NCBI GenBank assembly: GCA_029204225.1
Contig: CM055097.1
Coordinates: forward strand, 67,618,972 to 67,682,971
Source of the DNA: Diphasiastrum complanatum
Taxonomy: Eukaryota > Streptophyta > Lycopodiopsida > Lycopodiales > Lycopodiaceae
DNA length: 64,000 bases
Direction of reading: 5' to 3'
The notes under the pieces were generated by a model. It saw only the letters and a list, made by a program, of their open reading frames with translations. It made no database searches and was not told the origin of the DNA. How positions within the stretch are numbered: the stretch's first letter is position 1; the number at the start of each line of letters is the position of its first letter. A program made the position numbers and the translations under genes. Shown here in pieces: positions 25,450 to 35,388 of this stretch.

Positions 25450-28400
25450 CTCCCTCACTCGCTCTCTCCCTCTCCCGCCCTCTTTCTCTCCAGGTCTCGG
25501 GCGGAACAGTCCGTCGGATGCGTCGGACCTTTGTTTTTTTGTGTTTTTTTTTTTTAAAAATGAGTCCGAGGCCGGGACGCGTTCTGGGCCCCAGACGCGT
25601 CCAAAGGACGCGTCCGGCCAAAAAATTAAAAACAAAAAATTTTAAAAAGGACGCATCCGACCCCGCGTCCGGGTCCGAGCGCCGGACGCGGACGCGGGCA
25701 TTCCGGCCCGGACCCTCATGTCTGCAATGGAATAACAATGATGTTCACGAGAATCTGCTGAACTAAGCTGAATAAGCCAATCTGGCCAAACTAACTGATG
25801 CTAAACTAAGCTCTGAGTTAAGGGCTACCTAGAATGAGGTCCTACTGTCTGAGGCCTTCAGGCTTTGCAAGTTAGGGCCGGAAGCCACCCAATAAAGAAC
25901 TAAATCACTAAAAATGAATACATGTCAACAATAAAAGTCAAATGCAAATGTAGGGTACCAAGGGGCCAAACCGTATGCTCTCAATGTCCAATAATGACAA
26001 TAATACCATGCCAATGAAGTGCCAATGACATGTTCCAAATTGCACTTCGTTCCGGAAGGATCGTTCCAAAACAGTTCCAGAAAACAGGAAGGTTTCGAAG
26101 TGGAACGCAATGTATTTTCTTTTTTTGGGTAATCTTTTAAATGCTGTGTTCGTGTGAAAAAAAACAAGAAGTAGAGCCAGTAAAGATTAAAAATGCACTG
26201 CAAAAGTTTGTAAACTACGAATTGGATAACCAGAGATGCATGGTGTTAATATTAGATACTTATCCTGGTGCAGATTTTCTTGCAGTCCAGTTTATTGTCA
26301 TAGTTTACAAACTACAGTCATGTACATTGAGCTGTTTGCATGTAAAGTAATGAATTATTAAGGAGCCTTGTAGAAGTTGTTTAAAGAATTTTATATGTTA
26401 ACAAATTGATATCAGATATAATGCAGTGACGCCTAATAAAGGGGTCAAACAAAGCATACTTGAGGCACTTAGCAAGTTAGCATACTAAACTTGAAACTTG
26501 AAACTAATTACAATTTACATGATACAAAAAACACAGAAAATGATCCAGATTTCACACATGCCTCACGATAATGATCAATATGTCATAAACCATCTGATAT
26601 ATATGTCATCTGACAAGGAGTGGGCCAATGGCCAAGTACATAACTCTGATAGACAGAGAGTGGACTCATAGAGCCATGTGACATGAAAATAAACTTACAT
26701 CACTGTTGCAGTGGATCGCGTTCCGCTGCAACAGCGATCCGGAACAAGCGTTCCAGACAGCAGAATGCTGTCCGGATTGCTTTTTTTTTTTTTAATTTTT
26801 TTCATAAAAATTTAAAAAAAATAAATAGCCTAAAAACACCTTAATAGTAGCAGAAAAAACTCTGCAGACTGTCTAAACAATTTTACACACCAACAATTCC
26901 GATTTTTTTTGAAAAAAAATTAAGTGCACGTTCCAGGAAACCCTAACGGGATTTTCCGGAACGGAACATGCAATCTTGATCTACAGATAGATGAATTAGG
27001 GTGTATACCTGTATCTAGTTTTTTGAATTAGTAGATATAAGCTTTTTGTATAATAAAATGACATTTCACCGTACCAACTTATTTGTAACTCAATCCCAAA
27101 AGACTAGAGCCCGTACCGAGTTTAGATATAAAAGTTAGAGTTTAACAAATTCAACTTTCTATTACAAAAATATTGATAACCATGTATAGTTAGATAATAT
27201 GTAATAGTCTTACATTTTAGTCTTGAACAGTGTGTAGATGTTTCAAAACATAAGTAACCTTGAAGTCTAATACGTTGCTAAAAAGTGACATAATAGACCT
27301 AACAAGAAAAGTATTATATGTACATTCCTTCAAACGCAAGCAAGTTCAAAGCAAGAACATGCACCTACATGAGGCCTACTAAACAATAGCGGAAGCAAAT
27401 TTCTTTAGAGACAAAAAGGTTCAAAGCAATACGTACCTTCACTGTTACAGCATTAGAGCTTTCCAGATCTTTGCTGGAAGGTGCAATTCCCCTTGGATGA
27501 CCACTAGCTCTTAAAATAACATCAGTATCAACACGAAAAAGCTGTGCACTGTTTTTCAGAGCTCTCTCAACCTCCAGAAGACGGGAGTGTATGTTGCATG
27601 AGATTGCTTTCAAAATCAACCTTTCTACGTCTAGACAACTTTGATCAACTAAGAATTGTGCCTCATTATCAGTCACCGGATCAATCAAAGGAGGCTTATG
27701 AGAACAACAAAGTTGCTGATCAGGACCTTGTTCAATCGCCAGCGAAGGTAAAGAACCCGCATCTATGCCAGCACCCTTCGGTTGGTCCAGCCAGTAAGTA
27801 ATCTTGAGACCAGGAGAAGACCTTGATTTAGATGCAGTCACTAGATCGGTGTCTCCATCTGCCGGTGGCCCTGGGCCTTGACCTACACCTTGTCCAGCAC
27901 TAAGGGCATGCCCTGCAGTGGACATATCCGAAATTACTTCAAATCGAATTGCATCTTTCCATCTTCCATGTTGAAGAGTCTGAACTTGCCGGAACAGAGT
28001 ATCCATCACTAAAGCAACACAAAATTCATGTAAAATCGAGTATAGTAAACCAAATGGGTCATCAGATGCAGCCATTCTGCGTTCCAAATCATCCCCCAGC
28101 AAAAGCCTCCGCATATCTGTAAGCTTGGCAGAACCACTATTATCACCAACTAAAAGCTCCAAATGAAGGATCCTCCACAGAGACAAATCCCCACGGTAAC
28201 CTAGAGTTAATTGAACCTCAAATTCGCCTTTCACAGTTAGAAAAACACGACCCTCAGAAACCTTAATTGCGGAGAGCTCTTTTGGAAGTGTAACATTGAG
28301 CAAACGTGCCCGCAGTAGTGTATCAAGTTTCTGTAAAGAAGCTTCCCTTTCTTCACCATCAAGCATTGATTTCATTCCCAAGTCTTCTATGCACTTTGGA

Positions 28401-29047
28401 AGCCGGTGATAAGAACCAGTAAGCAACACTTCAACTGCAGTTGGGACATCATATGAAGGCGCACGTGCTTGTTGCAGGCTCTCATGCAGAAAGAATAGAG
28501 AATCAGCTGCTTGTGTGAAACTCATGTCGTGATTTGAGATTGTGCCTGCCAATTGTTGGCAACGGTCCACCAGTGGAATCTGCCATAAACATAATGCTTT
28601 CAACTTTTAGAATCCCGTCAGCCTTCACAAACCCTAGTCACCATATGAAACGCTCAATAGATTTGCACGTTGAAGTTTCACCCTAGCAACTAAAGAATAG
28701 CATTCAACAAAAGAAGCATCGGACTACAATGAAATTTGTGTAGATTGATAATGACCATGGTACCCTTCAGAGTAGCTCAAGAAGCCAAACAGATCCTCAC
28801 TATGTAAATGTAAAAATATGGCAAGTACCTGGCGACACCATTTTGCAAGCACAAGAAGGCGTAACAAGCGCTGGCGAGTTCGAACAATGAACTTCAGAAG
28901 ACTGATTTTCCGCTCTGAATCCGACTGCTCCGGGCAGCTTTCAGTAAGCTCCTTGAGATTCACAAAAGCAGCTTCGGCCGCTCTCTTCACCAGCATCGAA
29001 AACCCTACCACCTGCTGCCCTGGCGATGCCGAGAAAACGTCCGCCAT
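8667..29047 (-). CDS. MED14: Mediator complex subunit 14 (MED14/SWP), 7 exons
   Basis: MED14 is the nuclear scaffold subunit joining Mediator head, middle and tail for RNA polymerase II transcription; Arabidopsis STRUWWELPETER is the orthologue. Exons on the minus strand: 28829-29047, 27437-28579, 14100-14194, 13365-13539, 11198-12793, 9656-10785, 8667-9462. All introns are GT-AG, the phases agree, and the total of 5154 nt gives 1717 residues plus TAA; from memory, Arabidopsis MED14 is about 1700. The conserved N-terminus includes LRLLVLAKWCRQ (exon 1) and SFTQAADSLFFLHESLQQA (exon 2), then GYRGDLSLWRILHLELLVG. Exon 3 (95 nt) encodes VRAYGTFYIALGISIR. Exon 5 has a disordered Ser/Pro/acidic segment, then RAFRVEAVGLTSLWFSYSG and HISPEQLWPHTK. 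Exon 6 has PYW-like AYWIRIVYRKDFAVDMRCFA. Exon 7 has seven Gln near residues 1479-1485 and NAAGGAGWLPQC. The start is the first in-frame ATG, before ADVFSASPG. Expression is presumably constitutive; no specific promoter element was recognised. Confidence 0.95.
14685..14810. repeat. GGACGC/GCGTCC motif cluster with A/T tract
   Basis: About nine copies of GGACGC or its reverse complement GCGTCC are packed into about 85 bp, forming several local palindromes such as CCGGACGCGTCCGG. They are followed by a T6-GA-type homopurine tract (TTTTTTGAAAAAAAAAA). The GC content contrasts sharply with the surrounding intron. The same motif cluster occurs again at 25500-25715. Confidence 0.8.
15060..15599 (+). 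repeat. insertion-site flank with short repeats
   Basis: At 15075-15200, phrases such as gctcaccagaagagtgacaa are repeated. At about 15315-15385, ctcggtcctttgagttcgta ... gtggactgtattcctgggcc resembles 21275-21345 (ctcggtcccttgcgttcgta ... gtggattgtattccgggacc) on the other side of the copia element. The two flanks therefore share a diverged repeat of their own, independent of the copia insertion. No protein was recognised. Confidence 0.5.
15605..16106 (-). repeat. 3' LTR of intron-2 copia
   Basis: 502 bp, TG...CA on either strand. It differs from the right LTR by scattered substitutions and lacks one 23-bp tandem copy of the ccaactacttgactattggc unit. Confidence 0.93.
16225..17195 (-). pseudogene. 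copia 3' region: RT stub plus duplicated linker
   Basis: The minus-strand reading from 17195 contains a short RT stretch, GIFISQQQYIQQMLKQSYFF, normally found C-terminal to the YVDD box; the catalytic core before it is absent. The reading at 16923-16225 carries FGQQSVEQP, RLLETLQDSKDMSYYERKA and SVPLADLF. These parallel FGHQSVDKG, LLQTLQDSKVDHFYEGKT and SVEFADFS in the linker after integrase (about 17530-17290). This is a diverged second copy of the linker. No RNase H signature follows before the LTR. Confidence 0.7.
17123..18400 (-). pseudogene. copia integrase and linker
   Basis: Readable integrase: KYFVTFIDVLSRFTWIYLM (about 18310), LKILRTDRGKYIKNMF, TPYTPQQDGVAERKNRTIME and the C-terminal STPYEVWYGK. 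It then enters a Gln/Ser/Pro-rich linker with repeated QGPSSE units and AMQEEYNSLMKNHTW, the start of RT, where homology stops. The segment before FID that would hold the first catalytic Asp (about 18320-18410) is replaced by unrelated sequence containing gagggagtgtgagaaatgca. The integrase is therefore incomplete. Confidence 0.85.
18404..19587 (-). pseudogene. copia nucleocapsid, protease and pre-integrase
   Basis: The first frame (19587-18895) carries a Lys-rich stretch, the CCHC knuckle CHYCKKFGHHIKEC and the protease motif DWVIDSGATRHMTYH. The next frame (18898-18404) overlaps by a few bases and carries RNVLYVPKIKKNLISVST and the HHCC pre-integrase zinc domain (WHARCGHLNFASLKML, then CEGCILGKFQRQAFP). 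A single frame shift separates the two. Confidence 0.88.
19656..20129 (-). pseudogene. copia gag N-terminal domain
   Basis: DRLDGTNYSLWCYMIKNLLI and GLWEVVNGDEERPP are the standard copia gag (UBN2-type) start, followed by a Ser/Thr-rich insert and SAWETLAKMFQVKDAAKVVY. The likely start is the internal ATG before AKESESIGS. The frame ends at 19656, and about 70 bp separate it from the next gag frame. Confidence 0.88.
20679..21203 (-). repeat. 5' LTR of intron-2 copia
   Basis: 525 bp. It abuts the PBS on its left and TSD TCCAT on its right. It carries three rather than two tandem copies of the 23-bp ccaactacttgactattggc unit. Confidence 0.93.
21209..21651. other. intron stretch without gene
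   Basis: This holds the diverged flank repeat near 21275-21345 and a GT-rich, TG-stuttering stretch (about 21420-21600) of the type gttatgatgattatggttgtgg. No protein or structural RNA was recognised. Confidence 0.4.
21652..21723. repeat. (TC)n microsatellite, about 72 bp
   Basis: Uninterrupted TC dinucleotides. Unlike the arrays at 25.4, 56.3 and 59.0 kb, it is not adjacent to the LINE 3'-end sequence. Confidence 0.97.
21880..24835 (-). pseudogene. hAT-family transposase (DUF659 type), intron-containing, broken
   Basis: A plant hAT transposase, the cut-and-paste enzyme of hAT DNA transposons, read on minus. In order: a Pro/Ala-rich low-complexity N-terminus (about 24835-24590), TIAKMFYDLNLPF, CGPGYKPPTADA followed by a TGA stop, the DUF659 block (CSIMADGWIDRRRRPLINVI, EEVGPQRVVQ) ending at a GT donor at 24060, VADNASNC and WTPCAAHSLDLLL (about 23930-23840), KPARTPFAYQFIMLERLHKL, SWWESYDAGQPDLRTLALRV with a donor at 22861, then from acceptor 22772 the dimerisation signature CERNWSVFSLVHTNRRNRLT. 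An acidic tail and an AT-hook-like SGRPRGRPAKRGR follow (about 22080). At least three frame shifts, the stop and a lost acceptor before VADNASNC make it inactive. No BED finger or terminal inverted repeats were identified. Confidence 0.85.
25255..25446 (+). mobile_element. LINE 3' end with (TC)n tail
   Basis: The segment ggagacgtttcttatacgct ... acatgacatgtacttcatta ... ggcatggaaaagacattaat ending in AATAAAG is followed by a (TC)n array to about 25446. Related sequence in the opposite orientation, ending in the same AATAAA plus (TC)n, occurs at 56329-56520 and 59022-59180. The 56 kb copy is continuous with LINE coding sequence, so this is read as a LINE 3' terminus. The 5' extent is uncertain; 24911-25250 encodes only an Arg/Thr/Ser-rich string. 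Confidence 0.65.
25500..25715. repeat. GGACGC/GCGTCC motif cluster around A/T tracts
   Basis: At least eight copies of GGACGC/GCGTCC, many as the palindrome GGACGCGTCC, interleaved with T-rich (about 25527-25556) and A-rich (about 25620-25645) tracts. It is the same motif as at 14685-14810, the other end of the same intron. One edge reads gtctgcaatgg, containing TTGCA on the opposite strand. Confidence 0.8.
26035..26975. repeat. two GGAACG/CGTTCC motif clusters
   Basis: At 26035-26110, variants of CGTTCC/GGAAC recur about six times before a T7 tract. At 26700-26975, variants (cgcgttccgc, ccggaacaagcgttcc, cgttccagg, ccggaacggaac) bracket long T and A tracts (26780-26830, 26905-26925). One edge reads gttgcagtgg and the other acatgcaat. 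The layout matches the GGACGC clusters, but the repeated word differs. Confidence 0.65.
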
Positions 29048-29250
29048 TCTTTCCAATCAATCAATCAAACAATTACTCAATCCACTAGTAAATAGGGTTG
29101 CTACGGCTGACGGAGTCTTTTGGCATTTGATATGACGAGGCGCAGAACCCCATCACTCGCCCAGCTCCTTAGCTTCCAATGCTTCGATCCATAGCTCCTC
29201 GTCGATTTTCTTCTCTTTTGACAAAATTAGGGCGTCGAGCACGCGATGGA
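29048..29250 (-). promoter_or_regulatory. MED14 5' leader and probable promoter-proximal region
   Basis: This lies immediately upstream of the MED14 ATG (29047) and extends the coding exon without another ATG for about 10 codons in frame. It is only moderately GC-rich. I see no convincing TATA box or initiator, so the transcription start cannot be placed. Confidence 0.3.
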
Positions 29251-29566
29251 AGAGGCAGAAATGAACAGGCAAAGGAAAACGAATACACATGTACTAGTTG
29301 TTTTTTTGGGTGTGTTTGTGTGTTTGTTTTTCCTTTCACAATTTTTTTTTTTTTTGTTTTTAAATTTTTTTTTGCTTGTAAAAGGCAATATAATGTGTTG
29401 AAGTTGGTGAATGGAGTTTGTGCAAAAGTTAGGTACTCCAATGTCTTGAACAACAATGTTGTGTGCGTGGCACTAGTGGGCTTGGTCTTCCTAGAATGGG
29501 AGGGTCACAACACTTTTTACATGAAGGTGGTTCAAAAGGGCATTTGTCCTGACTGGTTGCCCGCAC

Positions 29567-29609
<43 letters not shown>

Positions 29610-29641
29610 ACTAGCAATCAAAGCCGCTAGAGGTTCCAAAT

Positions 29642-29677
<36 letters not shown>

Positions 29678-30069
29678 TTTGCTTGGATTTAGTTCTACGA
29701 CAACCTAGAAGCTAAAAGCTTATAATCATTAGATGAATCGCTAGTTTTCAAAGGCTGACTGTTCATCCTATTAGGCCACAACTTCCTGATGTTTTTTTCT
29801 TGTAGATTGAAATTGGTACATTCTTCTACATTTTCAACTTTCTCCTCATCTAGAGCATACTAAGAACAAATCTCGACTTTAGGCTTCTAAATCAATATGA
29901 ATCGATTCACAGTTTGGATTAGGAGTACCTTCATGAATCATTTTCACTCGACTTTATTGATTCTCCAATAGTTGTCACTCTCTATAGACATTGTATGCTT
30001 TGGTCTACAAAATCTAGCATTTTCTTGCACGATTCTTGAAACATATGCACTTTTGTAATGCAGAAAGGC
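29251..30069. other. no recognisable gene; microsatellites
   Basis: T-rich runs at 29340-29372, an (AG)n array at 29571-29607 and a (TG)n plus (AG)n array at 29641-29677. The longest open frame spans the microsatellites and looks spurious. Nothing else was recognised. Confidence 0.5.
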
Positions 30070-30718
30070 TGTCACAACCATGAATAGGGTTTTGAAAATT
30101 CTATTGGGCCATCAAATATTCATAAAGACAAAGACAACAAAAGAATTTGTAGTGGTTCACGGCTCCCTTGATCTTTGGATTCATATTTTGATTTCAACTA
30201 AACTATCATGTGCCAATCATAGCATCCTAATTATTCTTAAACAAAAAATTAGCATGGTGAAAGCTAGAAATCAAGAAACTAGACAAAATAAAAAAAACCT
30301 TTACCAAATATGGTAAAGAAATGTAAGCCTTTCATCATTATTGTTAAGCATTCAATACATCAAGCCTAACACCAGAGCATGATCAAGCTCCCATGAACCA
30401 TCCATTATCAAAAGCCATAGTCTCAAACAAAAGTTCCAAGAACACATGGAACTCAAAAATGACAAATGTAAAACTGCCTCCAAACTACCACGACCTCAAC
30501 TATTTATAGTGGTTGTTTGTGCCTCTAATATGAGTCTACTTGGCTAAATTGGGCCTTTCAACCATTACTACAAGTCCCTTTATTCACAAATATAACGCGG
30601 TTGTTCAAACCATATTATTAACTATACTATTGACTAGTCATATTATGATTTAGCACCATGGCTATGTTGAGCATTTCAAATATTGAGCACATGGGCTAAT
30701 TGCATGCGGGACACGACA
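30070..30718 (-). repeat. probable LTR with adjacent polypurine tract
   Basis: On minus, ATTAGGGGGAG immediately precedes TGTCGTGTCCCGCATGC (30718). This is the usual polypurine tract and TG start of a 3' LTR. The proposed far end (TGTCAC on plus at 30070) is a guess from terminal dinucleotides only. A minus-strand reading just upstream, VAWSLFLRTNIRG, resembles the tail of a gypsy polyprotein. Confidence 0.4.
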
Positions 30719-31219
30719 CTCCCCCTAATATTTGTCCTCAAAAATAAAGACCATGCAACTCTTGGTTAGGTGTCATGCTCCATAAATCCTTTGGCAGTTT
30801 TCCATCTTCAGGTACCTCTTAATGTACGAAAAATCCTCCAAAATTTATTGTCTTTGAATAGTAGTCTGCAGCTGGTTACGTATTGTTATACTCATTTTAC
30901 GATCCAAAGTTATTTGCTATAATACTCAACTATTGCCTCTTGTTCTTTGATTGATTAGGTCGTTGTGACCTTGATGATGATTTCCTTACAAACCTAAATG
31001 GCTTTTGAGTATCTAATATAAATAAAAAAAAAAATAGATTCTAATGTAAATCACAAGTTTCTTTTGAAGAAATAGTCCTTTGAAGATGACCATAGGATGA
31101 CTCGGAAATACTGCAATTTTCATACTTTGTAAATTTTAGATTTCGCAAGCGATTGCTTTTGACGACTAGTTCAAAGTAGTTTAGATTGAAAGTCTCTTTT
31201 GTATTTTTTTTTATTTTAT
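30719..31219. other. no clear feature
   Basis: Apart from the possible gypsy polyprotein tail near 30720-30790 on minus, no gene or structured repeat is visible. Confidence 0.35.
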
Positions 31220-32061
31220 TTGTACAATGATCTTGTGGAACCTACGGTTGTTGGCATTGATTGAGAACCACTTGCATCACACAAAGACCTTCCCCCATAA
31301 GTTATTTAGCACACCATCCCATTAGTTGTTGGAGCTGAACCAAAAGTTAGTCATCCTTATTGATGTAACTCCTATTACTTGCAACACATACAAGAAGAGC
31401 TACAAAAATTATTAGATGTGAGGTTTGTTGTCTATGAGAGAGATCACACTATGTGGGTGTCACCCATAGTAATTGTGCCCAAAAAGAATGAGAGAATGCA
31501 CATAAGCGTCGAATTTTAAAAAGCTCAAGTCAGTCATGAAAAAATATCACTTCTCTCTCCCATTCAATAAAGGAATGTTGGAGCGTATGGCGAGAGAGGA
31601 AGCATATAGCCTCTTAGAGGGATTTAGCAAGCACAACAAAGTGTAGATCGCTTTTGAGGATTAGCACAAAGTGGCTTTTGCAATGACTTGAGAGACTTAT
31701 GTGTTCAAGGCAATGTTATTTGGGTTACACAATGCTGCAAGTACTTTTCAACGAGTAATGCAACATGTTTCTAAAGAATTTGTCCATAGGTTCTTAGAAA
31801 TATATATTGACAACTCACATGTACCCTCGGCACGAAGGAGCCAATTATATTGCATTGAATGGGATGGTGTCCCAATTATGTGAAATGTCATATTTGGATG
31901 ACTCATGGCATCATCCTAGGACACATCATTACCCAATGTGGAATTCCATTGACTCGAACAAGATCAAGGTTATTATTGAGGTGACACTACCCAAGATTTT
32001 ATGTGACATCGATACCTTCATGGGTCATGGTAATTACTATAGGTGCTTCATACTCTTCTAA
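31220..32061 (+). pseudogene. Ty3/gypsy reverse transcriptase remnant
   Basis: Translated in shifting frames, it gives RT pieces in order: LQKLLDVRFVVYERDHTMWV, SPIVIVPKKN, then MLFGLHNAASTFQRVMQHVS (family MPFGLxNAPxTFQR), the active-site equivalent RFLEIYIDN (YxDD expected, Asn in place of the second Asp), a deletion, then LGHII and a thumb-like TFMGHGNYYRCFI. Stops and shifts are frequent. A homologous inverted copy lies at 43918-44715 and shares the deletion after the active site. Confidence 0.8.
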
Positions 32062-32088
32062 CAAAACTATAGGTGCTTCATACTCTTT

Positions 32089-32145
32089 GACTATTGCACA
32101 ACTTATTTTCCAACTTTGTGTTGGAAAATAAGTTGTGCAATAGTC
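32089..32145. repeat. perfect inverted repeat, 26-bp arms, 5-nt loop
   Basis: The left arm 32089-32114 starts GACTATTGCACAACTTATTT. The right arm 32120-32145 is its exact reverse complement. The loop is TTTGT. The right arm begins GTTGG, so it could be the start of an LTR (TGTTGGAAAATAAG) next to an inverted fragment of itself. Confidence 0.95.
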
Positions 32146-32147
32146 GA

Positions 32148-33250
<1,103 letters not shown>

Positions 33251-33269
33251 TTAATAGATTAGAACTCAA

Positions 33270-33905
33270 AAATAGTATTGGTGAAGGTTAACTTAGTGAG
33301 GGTTCTTTCACTACTATTTTGGATAAAAAATCATTTATTTGGCTATTTTTGACAAATTTGGTAATTGATAGTAGATATATTTGGTAATGATAATACTAGG
33401 GTAGAACTGGCGAAGGTTCTTGTTTTGCGAACAATGACTTTATGCAGCTTGGCGAGGATTAAGATAGACTTTTTGGATAATCCAGATATATCTAACCTTT
33501 GCCAAACTAAAAAATGATGGATTACTAAATTTGAAAACCTTAGACAACTCGACGAAGGTTCAGACGAAGGATAAGAGTGATATTGTTATTTAGATCAATA
33601 TAACAGTTGACCTTGACTTAACATTCGCCTAACTTTTTGATTACCAAAAATAGTATGATGGATTGACTCTGACTTTGGAGAAGGTTCAGGCAATTAACCT
33701 TCGTCGACCTAGCTATAGATAGATCTGGGTTAGATCTAGGTACAGTAGACTAGGCGATTGTTGGGTTTTTGTATTTTTTGATTTTTAGAGGTTTTTTTAG
33801 TTTTCTGAAAATCGGCTGGGAAATAACCTTTGCCCTTCAAACTGTAGCTTCAGTACATCAAGGCGTTACTGTTTGCAAGTCGGCGAAGGCTGGTTGCAAA
33901 GGATT
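33270..33905. repeat. GGCGAAGGTT-type motif cluster
   Basis: Variants of GGCGAAGGTT and its reverse complement recur about ten times in 630 bp: ggtgaaggtt (33283), gagggttc, ggcgaaggtt (33412), ggcgagg, cctttgccaa, gacgaaggtt, cattcgcc, ggagaaggtt, aaccttcgtcg, ggcgaaggct. They alternate orientation and are separated by A/T-rich spacers. Confidence 0.6.
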
Positions 33906-34159
33906 AGAAAGTTATCAAAGATTGATGAAGATTTTGTCCCTTTTGTCACCAAAATGGCAGAAATGAATGATTTTTATTGATTTCTTTGATTTTTTCAGAT
34001 CAAAATGGATCTTAGAAATGGTGATATGTCCGACTTCCCAATCTCAACAATCAAAACATATTTCAAGCAAAAAAATCCACACAAATCAAGCAAAATTTCT
34101 CCCAAATTAGACCCTAAAATGTAATTTTAATTCTATTATGCCAAGACAAGATGCCTAAA

Positions 34160-35062
34160 TGTAGCGCGGGCATCCCAAAGGGAACCGGGACCACGACTTA
34201 GCTTCCCGGCTTTTAACTCTTGTCGTCTGAACCCACTTGACATAGAAGCAGCCAACTCGCCAACAACGATCAGTCTTAACCAACTTGGAGTTCAGAAAAC
34301 AAACATTGAGATCCAACTTGGCGCCATATTGCCAGACTGGGGGTCCCGATGTGGGTGACTTCCCTCCAAGCAAGCCGTCCGACACACACATCAAACTTAA
34401 TCAACTCAAAACTTCGTTACAAACGAGTAACATCCATTCCAAGCAAGTCGTTTGAGTTACATCAGACTTAACCAACTCAAAGCTTCGTCACGAGCGCTGG
34501 AAGCCAACCTGGTGCCACCCAGACTGGACACCCATAAACATGTAACTTCCACCTGAGCAAGCCATCCAACTCAGCCGACAGGTTAGAGCCCGTTCCCCAA
34601 GAGCTTACCCATTCACGTTCATGCAAGAAACACTCAGAACTACAAGTCACGACAAATATGAAGACAACCAGTTTCTGGACCAAATGGTCCCGCCAGCATA
34701 CCGTTGGCGTCCCGGATCGAATGGTCCCGACGACATACTGTTGGCGTCCTACACGACCTCATCTATGTGCCAGATCAAAAAGTTTGAAGCGGCCTTACAA
34801 CTGGCGCTTTTACTGAACACTAAAATCCAGAAGGTAATCAGAGTCAGTTTGAGAAAAATCCCACTTTATTAAAAAATCTAAGAAGATTATATTTCAAGTG
34901 TGTGATCGACCCTAGTCTCCGGGGCGTTGGCATGCCAAGGCGGGCGTCATGACAACATTCCAGCAAGAGAAGTTGAGACTTGATTGGAGCTTTCCCTATA
35001 GTTATAGTGGGATTCGCCACCTCCCCTCATACCAAGTGCTCTGCCCAAGCTGGTAAAACACA
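34160..35062 (-). repeat. gypsy-like LTR, inverted copy of 1607-2588
   Basis: On minus it starts TGTGTTTTACCAG after the purine tract AGAGAGAGAAAAAA and ends CGCTACA at 34160. It parallels 1607-2588 along its length, including the phrases ttgctggaatgttgtcatg and ccgccttggcatgcca. No PBS follows at 34159. With the polypurine tract upstream, it is best read as a 3' LTR. No 5-bp target duplication was found. Confidence 0.75.
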
Positions 35063-35388
35063 TTTTTTCTCTCTCTAAAATTTATTGATCCCCAAGTTTC
35101 CTTTAATCATATCTAGACCGTGTGAGGTGATTGCACATTGATCTGAGCTCTATGGACTTCGCTAGAACCGATCAAAGTTTTTCAGCCATAAGAGCTTGGC
35201 GTCGACTGGATTCTGGTCACAGTGGCGCCGGGAGCAGCAGTGGCGCTGCTGGCATCGGGGACAATGCTGGCGCAAGTGGCGCCGGAAGTAAAGCTTGTAA
35301 AGGTAGCTTTACAACATCAACCCCACCTTTATAAAATCTGATATCATCAGATGTCAGATTAAAGTAAAGGTGTCTCCCAATTAAAATT
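35063..35388. other. spacer with GGCGC-rich patch
   Basis: Contains agtggcgccggg, agtggcgctgctgg, gctggcgcaagtggcgccgg at about 35220-35290. This is a short GC-rich patch built from GGCGC variants. The open frame over it is Gly/Ser/Ala-rich and not recognisable. Confidence 0.4.

Larger units (their letters stand above)
14195..27436 (-). other. MED14 intron 2 (13.2 kb), transposon-filled
   Basis: The donor is after codon AAG at 27437 (GTACGT) and the acceptor is TTTTTCAG before 14194. Both are canonical, and exons 2 and 3 join in phase 0. The intron contains a copia element (15600-21208), hAT transposase remains (21.9-24.8 kb), a LINE 3' end (25.25-25.45 kb), two GGACGC-type motif clusters and GGAACG-type clusters. 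The stretches 14201-14680 and 26980-27430 are AT-rich and show nothing recognisable. The other introns are 116-2166 nt, except 905 nt between exons 2 and its predecessors excluded here. Confidence 0.85.

Noticed and set aside
25252-25738. Long open frames over the TC array (Ser/Leu or Arg/Glu repeats)
   Set aside because: They are products of the dinucleotide repeat and the GGACGC cluster; no start context or domain.
28724-29056. MED14 exon 1 starting at 29056 and reading through to 28724
   Set aside because: The upstream codon is TTG, not ATG, and the text after KWCRQ leaves the family exactly at a GTACTT donor, so the exon is 28829-29047.
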